A stretch of DNA of 14,295 nt, taken from assembly GCA_964459305.1 (NCBI GenBank), contig CAYWNA010000313.1:1-14295 (forward strand). The letters are read 5' to 3'. The notes below the pieces were generated by a model that searched no databases, was not told the origin of the DNA, and worked only from the letters and a program-made list of their open reading frames with translations. This document shows positions 1 to 7,700 of the stretch, piece after piece. Positions within the stretch are counted from its first letter, which is position 1, and every line of letters starts with the position of its first letter. The stretch is from CAYWNA01 sp964459305. Its GTDB lineage: Bacteria > Planctomycetota > Planctomycetia > Pirellulales > Pirellulaceae. The position numbers and the translations under genes were made by a program.

Positions 1-1229
1 TTGTCCTGCTCGATCCGCGGATCGTCGACGACGGCAAGATGGCCCAACTCAAGCGCATCACGCCGGAGTACTTTTTCCCCGAAGTGGAGCCCCTGGCCAC
101 GTACGCCTACGGCACGGCTTGGCCGTTGAGCAAAGATTTCTATATCTGCAATTTCAACTTCGGTCTCTACCTGCTTGATCGTTTCGGCAATCGGGTGCTG
201 ATCTACGATCCGGGCCCGGGAGCCTACCGTGTGCGGGATCCGTTTCCCATGCGGCCGCGCCCTATGCCGCCCGAGGTGCCGGTCAAAACTTGGCAAGGCA
301 AACGCGAGGCATTGGCCGACCATCATCGGGCGGTGATCAGCGTGACGAACGTATACGACACGGACGGACCGGGTACGTTGCCCGATGGGGTCGATGTCAA
401 GTGGATGCGGATCGTCCAGGTCATTCCCCAAGTGCAGGACAACTGGTTTAGCCTGGAATCGGTCTCACAGGTCTCATTCGCCACCGATTCGATCGGCCGC
501 GTCCCACTGGGCGTCGTGCCGGTGGAAGAGGACGGCAGTGTCTATTGCGAGGCGCCGGTCGGGAAGGCCATCTATTTCCAGTTGCTGGACGAGCGAGGCA
601 TGGCCGTCCATTCGATGCGGTCGGCCACCTTTGTGCATCCCGGCGAACATCTGTCTTGCCAGGGATGTCACGAAGACCGTTGGGCCGGGATCCAGCGGCC
701 TCAATCGCAGCCCATGGCGCTGACACGCCCACCGTCGAAAATCGTCCCAGAAGTCTCCAGCGGCGCGATCCCTTTCAGCTTCATTCACTTGGTCAAGGCT
801 CCCGTGTTCGACAAGAAGTGCGTGCCGTGCCACCAGGAGCACTCCAAGGCGCCCGACATGAGTTACGCATCGCTCGCTCGAAACGATCTGGCGTTCAGCT
901 ACCCGGGCGAAAACCCGGCCTTGGAGACTTGGGGCGTCGGCGGTTCCCGGACCACGCCCGGCCGTTTTGGCGCGCGGGTCTCGGGTATCATGAGGTCGCT
1001 CACGACCAAGGACTACCACAAAGACCTGGATATGTCGGACGACGATTGGCGGCGGCTGACCCTTTGGCTGGACCTGAACTCCAACGAGATCGGCTGGATC
1101 GGCAACGATCGCAACCAGACTGCCGCCCAAAAGGCCGGTCAGGCCCTGTGGCCGCCCGTCGACATGGATCAGTCAAATCCCACAGGAGTGGAACACGCCT
1201 ATCCCGTCGCCACGGCCGGGGTGAAGTGA
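1..1229 (+). CDS. Hydrazine-synthase-alpha-like multiheme c-type protein, 3' part only
   Basis: The frame is open from base 3 with no stop, so the gene begins left of the window; the ATG at 39 is internal. The visible 408 or so residues start in a propeller-like segment (GLYLLDRFGN). A block typical of the hydrazine synthase alpha middle domain follows: EEDGSVYCEAP, then IYFQLLDERG, then MRSATFVHPGE, leading into CQGCH (657-671). A second c-heme motif, CVPCH (819-833), is followed by the usual cytochrome tail WRRLTLWLDLNSNEIG. The protein is presumably exported, because c-type heme is attached outside the cytoplasmic membrane, but its signal peptide is out of view. It ends about 130 residues after the second heme and lacks the third heme and tail found in the two paralogues at 4782-8498 and 8576-11608. 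Substrate and reaction are unknown; electron transfer or small-molecule redox chemistry is a family-level inference. Confidence 0.85.
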   Translation, partial: VLLDPRIVDDGKMAQLKRITPEYFFPEVEPLATYAYGTAWPLSKDFYICNFNFGLYLLDRFGNRVLIYDPGPGAYRVRDPFPMRPRPMPPEVPVKTWQGKREALADHHRAVISVTNVYDTDGPGTLPDGVDVKWMRIVQVIPQVQDNWFSLESVSQVSFATDSIGRVPLGVVPVEEDGSVYCEAPVGKAIYFQLLDERGMAVHSMRSATFVHPGEHLSCQGCHEDRWAGIQRPQSQPMALTRPPSKIVPEVSSGAIPFSFIHLVKAPVFDKKCVPCHQEHSKAPDMSYASLARNDLAFSYPGENPALETWGVGGSRTTPGRFGARVSGIMRSLTTKDYHKDLDMSDDDWRRLTLWLDLNSNEIGWIGNDRNQTAAQKAGQALWPPVDMDQSNPTGVEHAYPVATAGVK

Positions 1230-1275
1230 AACGGGTTATGGTTGCCAGCCGCATGGGGCTTCTGCGATAGGCGTA

Positions 1276-1308
1276 GCGGATTCCCTCGCTGACGCTTCGG
1301 GTTACGAT
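1276..1308 (+). repeat. Dispersed planctomycete-type repeat, copy 1
   Basis: This 33-bp stretch is identical to 4707-4739; its core is GACGCTTCGGGTTACG. The opposite strand reads VTRSVSEG, a peptide I recall from many spurious planctomycete ORFs. It lies in the 246-bp spacer between the left cytochrome gene and the autotransporter start. A shorter CGGGTTA remnant occurs just after the upstream stop (near 1232-1238). Two similar CTTCGCGTTTCGTG-like stretches (1311-1324 and 1382-1396) suggest a degenerate direct repeat next to it. I see no convincing promoter in the rest of the spacer. Confidence 0.85.
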
Positions 1309-1463
1309 GCCTTCGCGTTTCGTGTTCGTCTGAAACGGTAGAAGTGTTGGTAGGGGTCGTCGGATTCGAGTGTTCTCACTCCCTCGCGTTTTCGTGCTTG
1401 CGGGGCGCGTCTGACCGCGCTGACGACGATAGGAAGACGAGGCGACCTTATGCCAGCGTTCAT

Positions 1464-1470
1464 GGAGGGA
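1464..1470 (+). promoter_or_regulatory. Ribosome binding site that sets the autotransporter start
   Basis: GGAGGGA lies 5 bases before the ATG at 1476. It favours 1476 over the upstream in-frame start at 1344, because the residues between 1344 and 1476 do not look like a signal peptide and their DNA belongs to the repeat-bearing spacer. Confidence 0.75.
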
Positions 1471-1475
1471 CTGCA

Positions 1476-2513
1476 ATGGCTCGTAGGATTCTGTCGGTTG
1501 CAGCTTTCGTGCTGACGGGCTTGGGCATGGATGTTGGCCCCGGCGGCCGTGTTGCACGTGCCTTCGACTTCAATGTGACGAACACAGCCAACAGTGGTGC
1601 GGGGTCGTTGCGGCAGGCGATCATCGACGCCAATGCCGCTGGGGCGGGTTCGCATCATATCAATTTCTCCGGCGTGAGTGGTACGGTCACGCTGGCCAGC
1701 CCGTTGCCCTTGATCAATGCGGACGTCAGCATCAACGGTCCCGGTGCGGGCAGTCTGACCGTCAGCGGCGACAACCTGTACCGGGTGTTCTCTGTCGAAA
1801 GCGGCACGGTCACGATCAGCGGTATGACCGTCCAGAAGGCCAAGGCCCAAGGCGGCCACGGGGGCGGTTCGACTTTGGCTCATGGCGGCGCGGGCGGCGG
1901 CGGTCTGGGGGCGGGAGCGGCTGTGTTTGTGCGCAGTGGGGCCAACGTCACGCTGGAAAACGTGGCACTCCAAAACAACAATGCCACCGGCGGCACGGGC
2001 GGTACTAGTAGCGCCTCATTCCCCATGTTGAAGGCCGGGGGCGCGGGCGGCGGCGGCCTCGGCGGCAACGGCGGGAAGGCAACAGGATGGGGCGGTGCGG
2101 GTGGCGGGGGTCGTTTCGCCGATGGAGGGAATTCGATCGGTTCCGGCGGCGCCGGCGGTGGCGGGGCCGAAAGCGGCCATTCCGGTGGCGCTGCCAACGG
2201 CTTCGATGGCGCAAACGGTGGAGGACCGGCGGGAGGAGCGGGCAGCGTGCAAAACTTCTACGGCGACAGCGAGGATGGCGGCGACGGCAACGACAATTCC
2301 GGTGGCGGCGGAAGCGGTCTTGCCACGGGCAACAGCGGGCGAGGCGGCGACGGGGGTACCAACGGCGGTGGCGGCGGAAGTGGTTACGCCGACGTGGACA
2401 ACAGCGGCCGAGGCGGCCATGCGGGTTTTGGCGGCGGAGGTGGGGGCAGTGGATTTGGGGATGGCAGCAGCAGCGGCGACGGCGGTGCCGGAGGCTTTGG
2501 CGGCGGCGGCGGC
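1476..2513 (+). CDS. Autotransporter, N-terminal part: signal peptide, beta-helix start, Gly-rich passenger (runs into gap)
   Basis: The start at 1476 is supported by a strong Shine-Dalgarno. Residues 1 to about 30 (MARRILSVAAFVLTGLG..) resemble a Sec signal peptide. The mature part opens with FNVTNTANSGAGSLRQAI and DANAAGAG, the hallmark of exported parallel beta-helix proteins with a SLRQAI-x-DAN start, followed by ladder-like strands (GTVTLASPLPLI, SINGPGAGSLTVSG, TVTISGMTVQ). From about residue 126 the chain becomes extremely Gly-rich, with recurring GGAGGGGLG, GGGGSG and GRGGDGG units up to the N run. This is the passenger of a type V secreted surface protein whose barrel lies downstream. 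Its binding partner is unknown. The Gly-rich DNA probably caused the assembly gap, so the true passenger length cannot be read. Confidence 0.8.
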
Positions 2514-2613
2514 NNNNNNNNNNNNNNNNNNNNNNNNNNNNNNNNNNNNNNNNNNNNNNNNNNNNNNNNNNNNNNNNNNNNNNNNNNNNNNNNNNNNNNN
2601 NNNNNNNNNNNNN
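2514..2613. other. Assembly gap (100 Ns)
   Basis: Exactly 100 unknown bases sit inside the Gly-rich coding DNA of the autotransporter. A round 100 is the conventional placeholder for a gap of unknown size. The coding frame differs on the two sides, which therefore carries no information about a real frameshift. Any reading frame drawn across this stretch is unreliable. Confidence 0.98.
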
Positions 2614-3196
2614 CGCGGCACTGGGCGGGGCGGTCTTTGTCCAGGAGGGTGGTTCACTCACCGTGCGCGACGGCACCACCAACAACAACACCGTCACCGC
2701 CAGAACGGCCGGCGGAACCGGTGCGCAGGACGGCCAGGCCCACGGCGGGCTGATGTTCCTGAACGACGTTAATGTGACGTTTGACATCGACGACACCGCA
2801 ACCATCTCGGAACAGATCGCCGGCAATGGTACGAACAGCGTTGTTGTCAAGAGCGGCACCGGCACGCTCAATCTAACCGGCACAAATACCTACGCCGGTG
2901 GCACGACCGTGAACGCTGGCCTGTTAAATTTGAACGGCTCGGTCAGCAGCTCGGTCACGGTTAACAACGGCGGCACCCTGGGTGGAACCGGCACGGCCGG
3001 TGGCGGTGTGACCGTCGGCGGTGGTGGAACCATCGCCCCCGGCAATTCGATCGGCACGCTCAATGTGACCGGCGCTGTCACATTCGACGCGGGATCGACT
3101 TTCGACGTGGAACTGGACGACGCCGGCAACAGCGACCGCATCGACGCTACGGCAAACGCGATCATTAACGGCGGCACGGTCAACGTGCAGGCTTAG
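2614..3196 (+). CDS. Autotransporter, central passenger with autotransporter-associated repeats, cut by in-frame TAG
   Basis: This continues the gene that starts at 1476, after the gap. It opens with beta-helix sequence (ALGGAVFVQEGGSLTVRDG), then DVNVTFDIDDTATISEQIAG. A textbook autotransporter-associated beta-strand repeat (PATR type) follows: GTGTLNLTGTNTYAGGTTVN, AGLLNLNGS, SVTVNNGGTLGGTGT, GTIAPGNSIGTLNV. The FDVELDDAGNSDRIDATANA segment just before the end is the usual last passenger turn ahead of the linker. The frame stops at TAG 3194-3196, but the same frame continues immediately with autotransporter sequence, so the stop interrupts one ancestral protein. It could be a real nonsense mutation, a single-base assembly error, or read-through; a GAG-to-TAG change would be the simplest substitution. 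Confidence 0.8.
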
Positions 3197-4600
3197 TCGG
3201 GGACCTATACAGCAGGAACGACGTACACCATCCTGAACGCCGCGAACGTGAACGGCCAATTCGCTGGCGTCACGGACAACCTGTGGTTGTTCGACTTTCA
3301 AGGCCTTTATTTCGCGAACATGGTCCAGTTGCAGTTGGTAAGGACCGCCGCTTCCACGCCGTTCGGCGACATCGCGTTTACACCCAATCAACAGGCCGTC
3401 GGCGGAGTTCTGGACGCGCTGTTTCCCACGGCCACCGGCGGCATGGCGACCGTGCTCAACGGCTTCAACGCGTTGCCCAGCGATGACGCACGGCGAGCGG
3501 CCATGGACCAACTGGGCGGCGAATTGCACGGGACGCTTCCAATGCTGGGCCTTCAGCACACCAGCTACCTGTATCAACTGCTCGGCCAGCAACTGGGCGG
3601 TCCGGGCACGGATGGCAGCGACTTTGCCATGGCGCAGCTTTCCCGCCTGCCGCCCGTGACGCCCGGACCCGCGGCCAGTTTTGCCGATTGGCAGCCCGCC
3701 CCAGGTGATCGCTTGGCACGCCAGGCGGACTATCTGGTCCGTGGGCAGAACGGCGGCTATGCGACATGGGATGGCTGGCTGGTCAACTACGGGCTGGGGG
3801 GCGATGCAGACAGCGACGGTAACGCCGCTGGATTGCATTGGTCGCTGGGTGGCGCGGCCGTCGGCTTACACCGCTGGCTGGACGAAGGGGCGGCGGTTGG
3901 CTTTTTTGGCGCCTACGGAGCCTCGTCGGTCGATACGGTCGCGCCCGATCAATCCGCGAATGTCGACCACCTGCAGCTTGGCGCGTACTTCCGCAGCGAG
4001 GACGACTTGGGCAAATCGTGGCTGTTGGCCGGCAGCTACGGCTACGACAATTACGACACCAGCCGCACGATCAACTTTGGCGCGATCGCCAGCACGGCAT
4101 CGGCCAACTACGACGGCCGACAAAGCGTCGCCTACTTGGAACGAGGCTGGCGGATAGACTGGGGCCGCTACCGCGTGGAACCACTGGCCGCGTTGCAATA
4201 CGTCTACTCACATCAAGACAGCTTTACCGAGGCCGGAGCCGGCGTGTTGAACCTGACGGTCGACGCCATCGACACCCATTCGCTGCGCAGCATCCTGGGC
4301 GGGAAGATCTCCTGGAATCATCACACCCAGCGCGGCTGGGGGATCGAGCCGAATCTGCGAGCCACGTGGATGCACGAGTTCCTGGACACCAACAGCGTTC
4401 TGTCCGCGGCCTTCGGTGCGCCCGGCTCAACGACCTTCGCCCCGCGAGGTTTGGACCTGGGCAGCGACTGGGCGCTCGTGGGCGCGGGTCTGGCCATCGC
4501 GCCACGCGAAACCGTAGCACTGTTTGCCAACTACGACCTACAACTCGGCACCCGCCAAACCTACCACATCGGCAGCGGCGGAGTGCAGTTGATGTGGTAA
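3197..4600 (+). CDS. Autotransporter, linker and C-terminal beta-barrel domain
   Basis: Coding similarity resumes directly after the TAG with SGTYTAGTTYTILNA and NVNGQFAGV, the standard pre-barrel passage. A GTG at 3248 could be a nominal start but has no Shine-Dalgarno, so I treat this as the same gene. The junction region carries TPNQQAVGGVLDAL and ARRAAMDQLGGELHGTL, highly typical of proteobacterial-type autotransporters. From about 3755 a complete barrel of roughly 280 residues follows (TWDGWLVNYGLGG, AAVGFFGAYG, QLGAYFRS, YLERGWRIDWGRYRVEP, ALFANYDLQLG) and ends GGVQLMW. A final aromatic residue with alternating hydrophobics is the outer-membrane insertion signal. The barrel would anchor or export the passenger at the outer membrane. 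If the TAG is genuine and not read through, no barrel is made on the same chain and the gene is a pseudogene. Confidence 0.85.
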   Translation, partial: SGTYTAGTTYTILNAANVNGQFAGVTDNLWLFDFQGLYFANMVQLQLVRTAASTPFGDIAFTPNQQAVGGVLDALFPTATGGMATVLNGFNALPSDDARRAAMDQLGGELHGTLPMLGLQHTSYLYQLLGQQLGGPGTDGSDFAMAQLSRLPPVTPGPAASFADWQPAPGDRLARQADYLVRGQNGGYATWDGWLVNYGLGGDADSDGNAAGLHWSLGGAAVGLHRWLDEGAAVGFFGAYGASSVDTVAPDQSANVDHLQLGAYFRSEDDLGKSWLLAGSYGYDNYDTSRTINFGAIASTASANYDGRQSVAYLERGWRIDWGRYRVEPLAALQYVYSHQDSFTEAGAGVLNLTVDAIDTHSLRSILGGKISWNHHTQRGWGIEPNLRATWMHEFLDTNSVLSAAFGAPGSTTFAPRGLDLGSDWALVGAGLAIAPRETVALFANYDLQLGTRQTYHIGSGGVQLMW

Positions 4601-4607
4601 TGCAAAA

Positions 4608-4632
4608 CGTAACCCGAAGCGTAAGCGAGGGA
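4608..4632 (-). repeat. Dispersed repeat, inverted copy 2
   Basis: The reverse complement of this 25-bp stretch matches the core of the copies at 1276-1308 and 4707-4739 with one internal mismatch (TTACGC against TGACGC). It starts 7 bases after the autotransporter stop codon. With the copy at 4707-4739 it forms an inverted pair between two convergent genes and could fold into a long-loop hairpin. Confidence 0.8.
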
Positions 4633-4654
4633 GTGGCTGGTAACGCATGCCATT

Positions 4655-4675
4655 CTCGCCTGCGCATCGGGTTAC
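4655..4675 (+). repeat. Degenerate repeat remnant
   Basis: CTCGCCTGCGCATCGGGTTAC resembles the repeat core CTCGCTGACGCTTCGGGTTAC with a few changes. It lies in the loop between the inverted copies 4608-4632 and 4707-4739, suggesting the 181-bp spacer is built from successive insertions or duplications of one element. Confidence 0.5.
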
Positions 4676-4706
4676 ACAGGCTCGCACGGTCTCTCGGTAT
4701 GTTCGT

Positions 4707-4739
4707 GCGGATTCCCTCGCTGACGCTTCGGGTTACGAT
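4707..4739 (+). repeat. Dispersed repeat, copy 3
   Basis: This is identical over 33 bases to 1276-1308 and forms the right arm of the inverted pair with 4608-4632. It lies 42 bases beyond the end of the leftward cytochrome gene (stop at 4782). No T-run follows either arm, so a classic intrinsic terminator is not apparent, although a bidirectional stop or mRNA-stabilising role is possible from its position. Confidence 0.85.
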
Positions 4740-4781
4740 CGCTTACGCTTCGCGCTTGCGATGATTCACGAAAAGCCCGGC

Positions 4782-7700
4782 CTATTCTCCTCCTGCCGCC
4801 AGGAGGTCTTTGACTCCCGGTTCCCGTCGATGGATGACTCTCTTGAGCGAGGAGAGAATCTTCTGATAGTCAGCGTCGCCTTCGCTGGTGAACACAGGCT
4901 TGCCATCTGCCGATTTGCACAGCTCCCATCCACCCTCGCTCTTTGCCAGCGGCGCCTGCAATGCGGCGCTGTGGTCTGGGTTCGACAGGTTCAAGTGCCG
5001 CACCCGCATGCCGCTGCGTGCAACACCCCACTGACCGGGACGGTATTCGCCAACGTGAACCGTCGAATGATGCTCGTTCAGGCCCGATTTCGTGTCTGGA
5101 TTGTCATTGCCGTGACAATTGGCACAGCGCCTCCTGTGAACCGCGCTCATATCCTGCCGCGCAGGCTCTTCGAGCAGCGTAGGTGACCGCTGGCGACAAT
5201 GGCCGTAGAAGGGAACGTTGGAATCGATCCAGAGGAAGACCGCTAACTGCTCCTCAAAAGACACCCTCTCTTCCTCAGAAGATGTCGTTCTCTTACAGTG
5301 CTTGGGATCCTGAATATGTTTTGTCAGCTTGCTCAGGAGACTGCCCCTGCTTAGCGGCGCCTGTTCATCCAAATCATTGCTGGGCTGCGCGTGGGTACTG
5401 CCGGTGCCCGGAGTGAAGTGCACAAGCATTCTGTCGGTCAGTTCCATGTAGGACATGTTGTATACCGTTGTCCTGTCGCCGGACAGGTTCAGTTTGGCTT
5501 TGGGATTTGGGCCGCTGTGACATTCCGTGCAGTACTTGTCCAGGATGGGCTGAACGGTGACCTCGTATTCGATGATACCGTTGGTTCCCCAGTCAGGCAT
5601 GCGAGGGCGCACGGCCCGCTTGCGTGCCGCAATCGGCGACACAGCTTCGTCGGGCGGTGCGTCGATGCCTTTTCGCTGTTCGTGACAGCCAACACAACTG
5701 CGGACCTCTCCCGGCATGGCATGAAAATCAGACCCCTGGGTCATCAGCATCCTGCCGTCCTTGTCGAGCACATGAAAATAGAGACTGCGCAGGGCGGGCA
5801 CTTCGAAATGGGCTGAACCGTCTTTCTCGATCGGGACAAGCCCAACGACCCGGTTGGCGTACCAGATCGTGCCCACACCCATGGATCCGCCCCTGCCGCT
5901 GGACTGGATTACCTGTTCCATGACCGCCAGGTACGCCGCGCGGCCACGTTCGATCTCTGGCTCGATTCCCTGGTAAACATCGTACAGCAACATCGTCGCT
6001 TTCTGGCTCCAGTCCGGGTCGGCCAGCATCTGCTCGAACAAGTCGACGTCGGGGTTCCATTCGGCTGTCCGGCTGCGGTCCCGAATAACCGGCGGCCTGG
6101 GCCTGGCAGCGAATACCTGTGCCGAGTGGACGCCTGAAGCGCCCGCGGTTTCCAGGATGCATTTCTTGTTGCCCGATCGGTCCAGCAGGTAAAGGCCGAC
6201 CGTGCGATCGGCGCGTCCCCCGTACGACACGAGAAAGAGCTGTTCATTCAGGGGCTGTGCGTCCTGGTAGGCCCAGACCGGCGGTCTGTCGCCAACCGAC
6301 GCCGTATCGTGCGTCAAGCGGCGAAATCCGAGACCGTCTGCCGCCTCTTTGCCGTTGGCATTCCACAGCAGACCGATCAGTCCGGTTAGATGAGCGTGAT
6401 GAGGGCCAAACACAGAAACCACCTCCGGCCGACCAGGAACCTGTCGGGGCCGACACATGGAACGGGGATCAATGACCGTGTTGCCGAAGTACAGATCCAT
6501 CGCCGTACCGTCCGGGTTCTGTGTCCAGATCGCGTGACGGTTGAAGACATTCTTGTTCACGCCGTAGTCCCAGCGAGTGAAGACAATCTGCCCGTTATCC
6601 ATAACGCTGGGCGACGTATCGATTGTCAGGTTCGCCGAGGCGACTTTCCGGTTTCCACCTTCCGAACCGCACACGAAAAGCAGTTGCCGCTGCCCATTGG
6701 CTTTGCATGGTGCCTTGCCGTCTTCGAAATCGAAAAAGACGAGCCGGCCATCAGGCATTTCGCATGGTGACTGACCTGATTGAAGCGTCCGCAGGTTCCT
6801 TCCGTCGATATCCACGGCGCTGATATCGCCGCCGCCACCGATATAGATGGTTTTGCCGTCCCAAGACAAACTAATTTCGTGGGCGATGCCGGGATGATGA
6901 ACAATGGTACGGACTTTCTTCGTTTTAGGGTCAAACACGCGAATGGACGCTTGGTCTGTGCCGGCGTTGACGAACATCATCGAGTCATAACCGTACGTAG
7001 GCCGTTCGAGGAACAGCAGTTCCGGCAGTTCACCGATGGCCTGATCCCACATGTCATCCATCATCCCTGCGGCCACAAACACTTCTTCGACCATGGGTTC
7101 GCCGGTGGACACGATTCTCGCCAGCAGTGGTTTCACCAGTGACTCCAATTCGGCCAGTCGTGCCGTATGACGGTCACCTGCTGGAGACGTAGGATACTTC
7201 TCCAACGCTTTTTCGATCGCCGGAACGATTCGACCCTTGGAATCCATAGCCGCATGTTCGACCCCCGGCATGGGCTCGGGGTGGAATTTCGTCGCCAGCA
7301 GACGCTGGAGCGAATCCTGGTAGTAGACAAGGTCCGTACCCTTTGCGATGACCTCCCGCAACGGCACATTCCCTTTCAGCGAATTCGGCAGTGGGACGAT
7401 CCGGCTCGCGCCACCGATAAACTTCGATCTAATCCACTCGTCCAGCGCATCGCCTTTCCTGTTGAACATCTCCGCGGTTTCCTTACCGCAGAATGTCTCG
7501 GCCAGTGTTATCTCGCGACGCTCTCGGGGCGCGACAAAGGCCGAGTAAAGGGCGGTCCATATGGATCGAAAATCGTTCGCGCCGCCGAGCTTCTGCAAAA
7601 GGCTGTCCCTTGTCGCAACAAGAGACTCCAGCCAGCCGGCCTTCTTCACGAACCACTTTGGAGGGTCCGGATGCTCGCGGCAGTACGGCAGGTCGGTCGA

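Noticed and set aside
1302..1973. Minus-strand frames covering the start of the autotransporter and the spacer
   Set aside because: They run through the dispersed repeat and oppose a well-supported start with signal peptide and Shine-Dalgarno; no domain recognised.
2087..2700. Arg/Trp-rich and Pro-rich frames on both strands in the Gly-rich region
   Set aside because: They are alternative readings of GGC/GGN repeats and cross the N run; only the Gly-rich frame continues a signal peptide and beta-helix.
3194..3196. TAG encoding pyrrolysine or another programmed recoding
   Set aside because: No recoding machinery or downstream structure is visible, and a single substitution or base error explains it more simply.
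4600..4764. Small open frame starting with MQNVTRSVSEG directly after the autotransporter stop
   Set aside because: It is a translation of the dispersed repeat and its inverted copy (VTRSVSEG ... PSLTLRVT), with no sign of selection as protein.
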